A stretch of 7,051 bases of DNA from Pseudomonadota bacterium (GTDB taxonomy: Bacteria; Pseudomonadota; Gammaproteobacteria; GRL18): positions 1 through 7,051 of the forward strand of contig DAOVUE010000079.1 in the NCBI GenBank assembly GCA_030632745.1, in the 5' to 3' direction. The notes below the pieces were generated by a model. That model was given only the letters and a program-made list of their open reading frames with translations, did no database searches and was not told where the DNA came from. Position 1 is the stretch's first letter. Each line of letters begins with the position of its first letter. Below, piece after piece: positions 6,463 through 7,051 of the stretch. The position numbers and the translations under genes are program-made.

Positions 6463-6485
6463 TAATCCACAGAAGTTGTGGATAA
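6463..6485. promoter_or_regulatory. Inverted pair of DnaA-box-like sites
   Basis: TAATCCACA (6463-6471, one mismatch to TTATCCACA) and TGTGGATAA (6477-6485, a perfect DnaA box on the minus strand) face each other across 5 bp. A third site, GGTGGATAA (6691-6699), is one mismatch off on the minus strand, and a two-mismatch site lies at 6736-6744. This could bind DnaA as a regulatory or titration site. It is not flanked by dnaA, dnaN, gidA or rpmH, so it is not supported as oriC. Confidence 0.45.
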
Positions 6486-6688
6486 GTCTGTTAATAAGCT
6501 TGAATAACCAGAGCAGAATAAGTCTATAACTGACTCTCATTTGATTTGCTTGTTTTTTGTACATGGCTATCAATATAAAATTAAATTGTTTGGTATTTCA
6601 AAGGTTTATAAGTTATTTCCGAAATTCCCTATTGACATAAAGAATATACAATTAAGCTCTAATAGTTATTTTTTAGTACAATTTTCTA

Positions 6689-6853
6689 ATGGTGGATAAA
6701 GTTTATAAAAACAGCAGCTTATTAATAGATTGTAATGTGGATTTCATGACTCTTATCAAACATATTGTGTGCCTCTGTCTTATTTGCAATTTATGCATGT
6801 TTGCAAAGCGACAGCGGCAAACAATATTTGCTGACGGCTCTTATCTAACATGA
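6689..6853 (+). CDS. Doubtful Cys-rich small ORF
   Basis: A 54-codon frame runs from ATG 6689 to TGA 6853, with an internal ATG at 6746 giving 35 residues. The inner segment MTLIKHIVCLCLICNLCMFA is hydrophobic and holds four cysteines, followed by a basic KRQRQ and a polar tail. It would make a one-helix membrane peptide. The outer start has no ribosome binding site; the inner start has only GGA 4 nt upstream. It overlaps a DnaA-like site. It may be chance. Confidence 0.18.
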   Translation: MVDKVYKNSSLLIDCNVDFMTLIKHIVCLCLICNLCMFAKRQRQTIFADGSYLT

Positions 6854-6978
6854 GCATGTCCGCAATTTGACTTTCCCTGTTCATACCTCATTCATATTGT
6901 CAGGTGTATACTTAATCTAAATTAAGCTAAATTCAATTATTTTATAAACAGTCAACGTAAAACATAGAAAGGTGTATC

Positions 6979-7051
6979 ATGAAAAAATCAGCAATAATGG
7001 TTTTGATCATATTATTTACCATTAGCGTTTCAAATTCAGCTATAGCAGGTA
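6979..7051 (+). CDS. Partial exported protein (signal peptide only)
   Basis: The reading frame starts at ATG 6979 with AAAGG centred about 8 nt upstream (AGAAAGGTG), and is cut by the window end after 24 codons. The visible part is a clean Sec signal peptide: MKK, then a hydrophobic core (AIMVLIILFTISVS), then NSAIA|G with a signal peptidase I type A-x-A site. The product is thus periplasmic, outer-membrane or secreted. Nothing can be said of its family. It is transcribed away from the lipoprotein/Tim44 unit. Confidence 0.7.
   Translation, partial: MKKSAIMVLIILFTISVSNSAIAG

Larger units (their letters stand above)
6359..6978. other. AT-rich intergenic region
   Basis: About 620 bp, strongly AT-rich, separate the leftward lipoprotein unit from the rightward exported protein at the window end. 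Visible contents are a pair of inverted DnaA-box-like sites (6463-6485) and a third at 6691-6699. A good -35-like TTGACA (6632-6637) has no matching -10. Short inverted motifs include GCAAA-N5-TTTGC near 6818-6832. Possible -10 boxes before the rightward gene are TATACT (6907-6912) and TATAAA (6943-6948), neither with a good -35. No RNA gene or long conserved gene is recognised. Confidence 0.6.

Noticed and set aside
6563..6640. 25-codon frame starting ATGGCTATC
   Set aside because: No ribosome binding site and no recognisable features; ends within a -35-like TTGACA.
6632..6663. TTGACA as a rightward promoter
   Set aside because: No acceptable -10 hexamer at 15-19 bp spacing, and no gene with a ribosome binding site directly downstream.
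6463..6744. Chromosome origin (oriC)
   Set aside because: Too few boxes, and no dnaA, dnaN, gidA or rpmH nearby; kept only as a possible DnaA binding region.
1..7051. CRISPR array, tRNA or rRNA genes, prophage or defence genes
   Set aside because: No repeat-spacer pattern, tRNA fold, rRNA sequence or defence-type domain was seen on either strand.

Overview
The window looks like chromosomal DNA from an AT-rich gammaproteobacterium. The evidence is a conserved neighbourhood: a leftward cell-division pair (a ZapB-like coiled-coil gene and zapA) diverging from a rightward ygfB-pepP-ubiH run. This layout is known from Pseudomonas and many other Gammaproteobacteria. I cannot name a genus from sequence alone.

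Left part (1-821): zapA and the small coiled-coil gene overlap by ATGA and read leftward. They sit behind a good sigma-70-type promoter (TTGACC, 17 bp, TAATAT) in the 190-bp divergent gap. Centre-left (822-4255): ygfB, pepP (best start ATG at 1496, all aminopeptidase P metal ligands present) and ubiH (FAD monooxygenase of ubiquinone synthesis). A perfect four-copy heptamer tandem begins on the last bases of the pepP stop codon. The ubiI gene that often follows ubiH is not here.

Centre (4249-4823): this gap is not empty. It starts with a 162-bp imperfect palindrome whose left end contains the ubiH stop codon. Removing the element plus one TA copy restores a ubiH end of exactly the same length, so it looks like a palindromic MITE-like insertion at a TA target. 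Every substitution between its two well-aligned arm blocks is a G-U wobble in RNA read from the minus strand. A second, 59-bp palindrome follows with a weak terminator. Then comes an unlisted leftward 33-codon gene with a strong ribosome binding site, encoding a tiny one-helix membrane protein with a CxxC motif.

Right part (4824-6317): a leftward two-gene unit encodes an unrecognised lipoprotein followed by a Tim44-like membrane-anchored protein. This unit is probably an envelope-associated pair of unknown role. Far right (6318-7051): 661 bp of AT-rich DNA hold a back-to-back pair of DnaA-box-like sites and possible micro-ORFs. They are followed by the first 24 codons of a rightward exported protein cut by the window end.

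The best candidates for something undescribed are the palindromic element at the ubiH stop, the 33-aa CxxC membrane peptide, the lipoprotein/Tim44 pair and the DnaA-box cluster. None by itself proves a new system.
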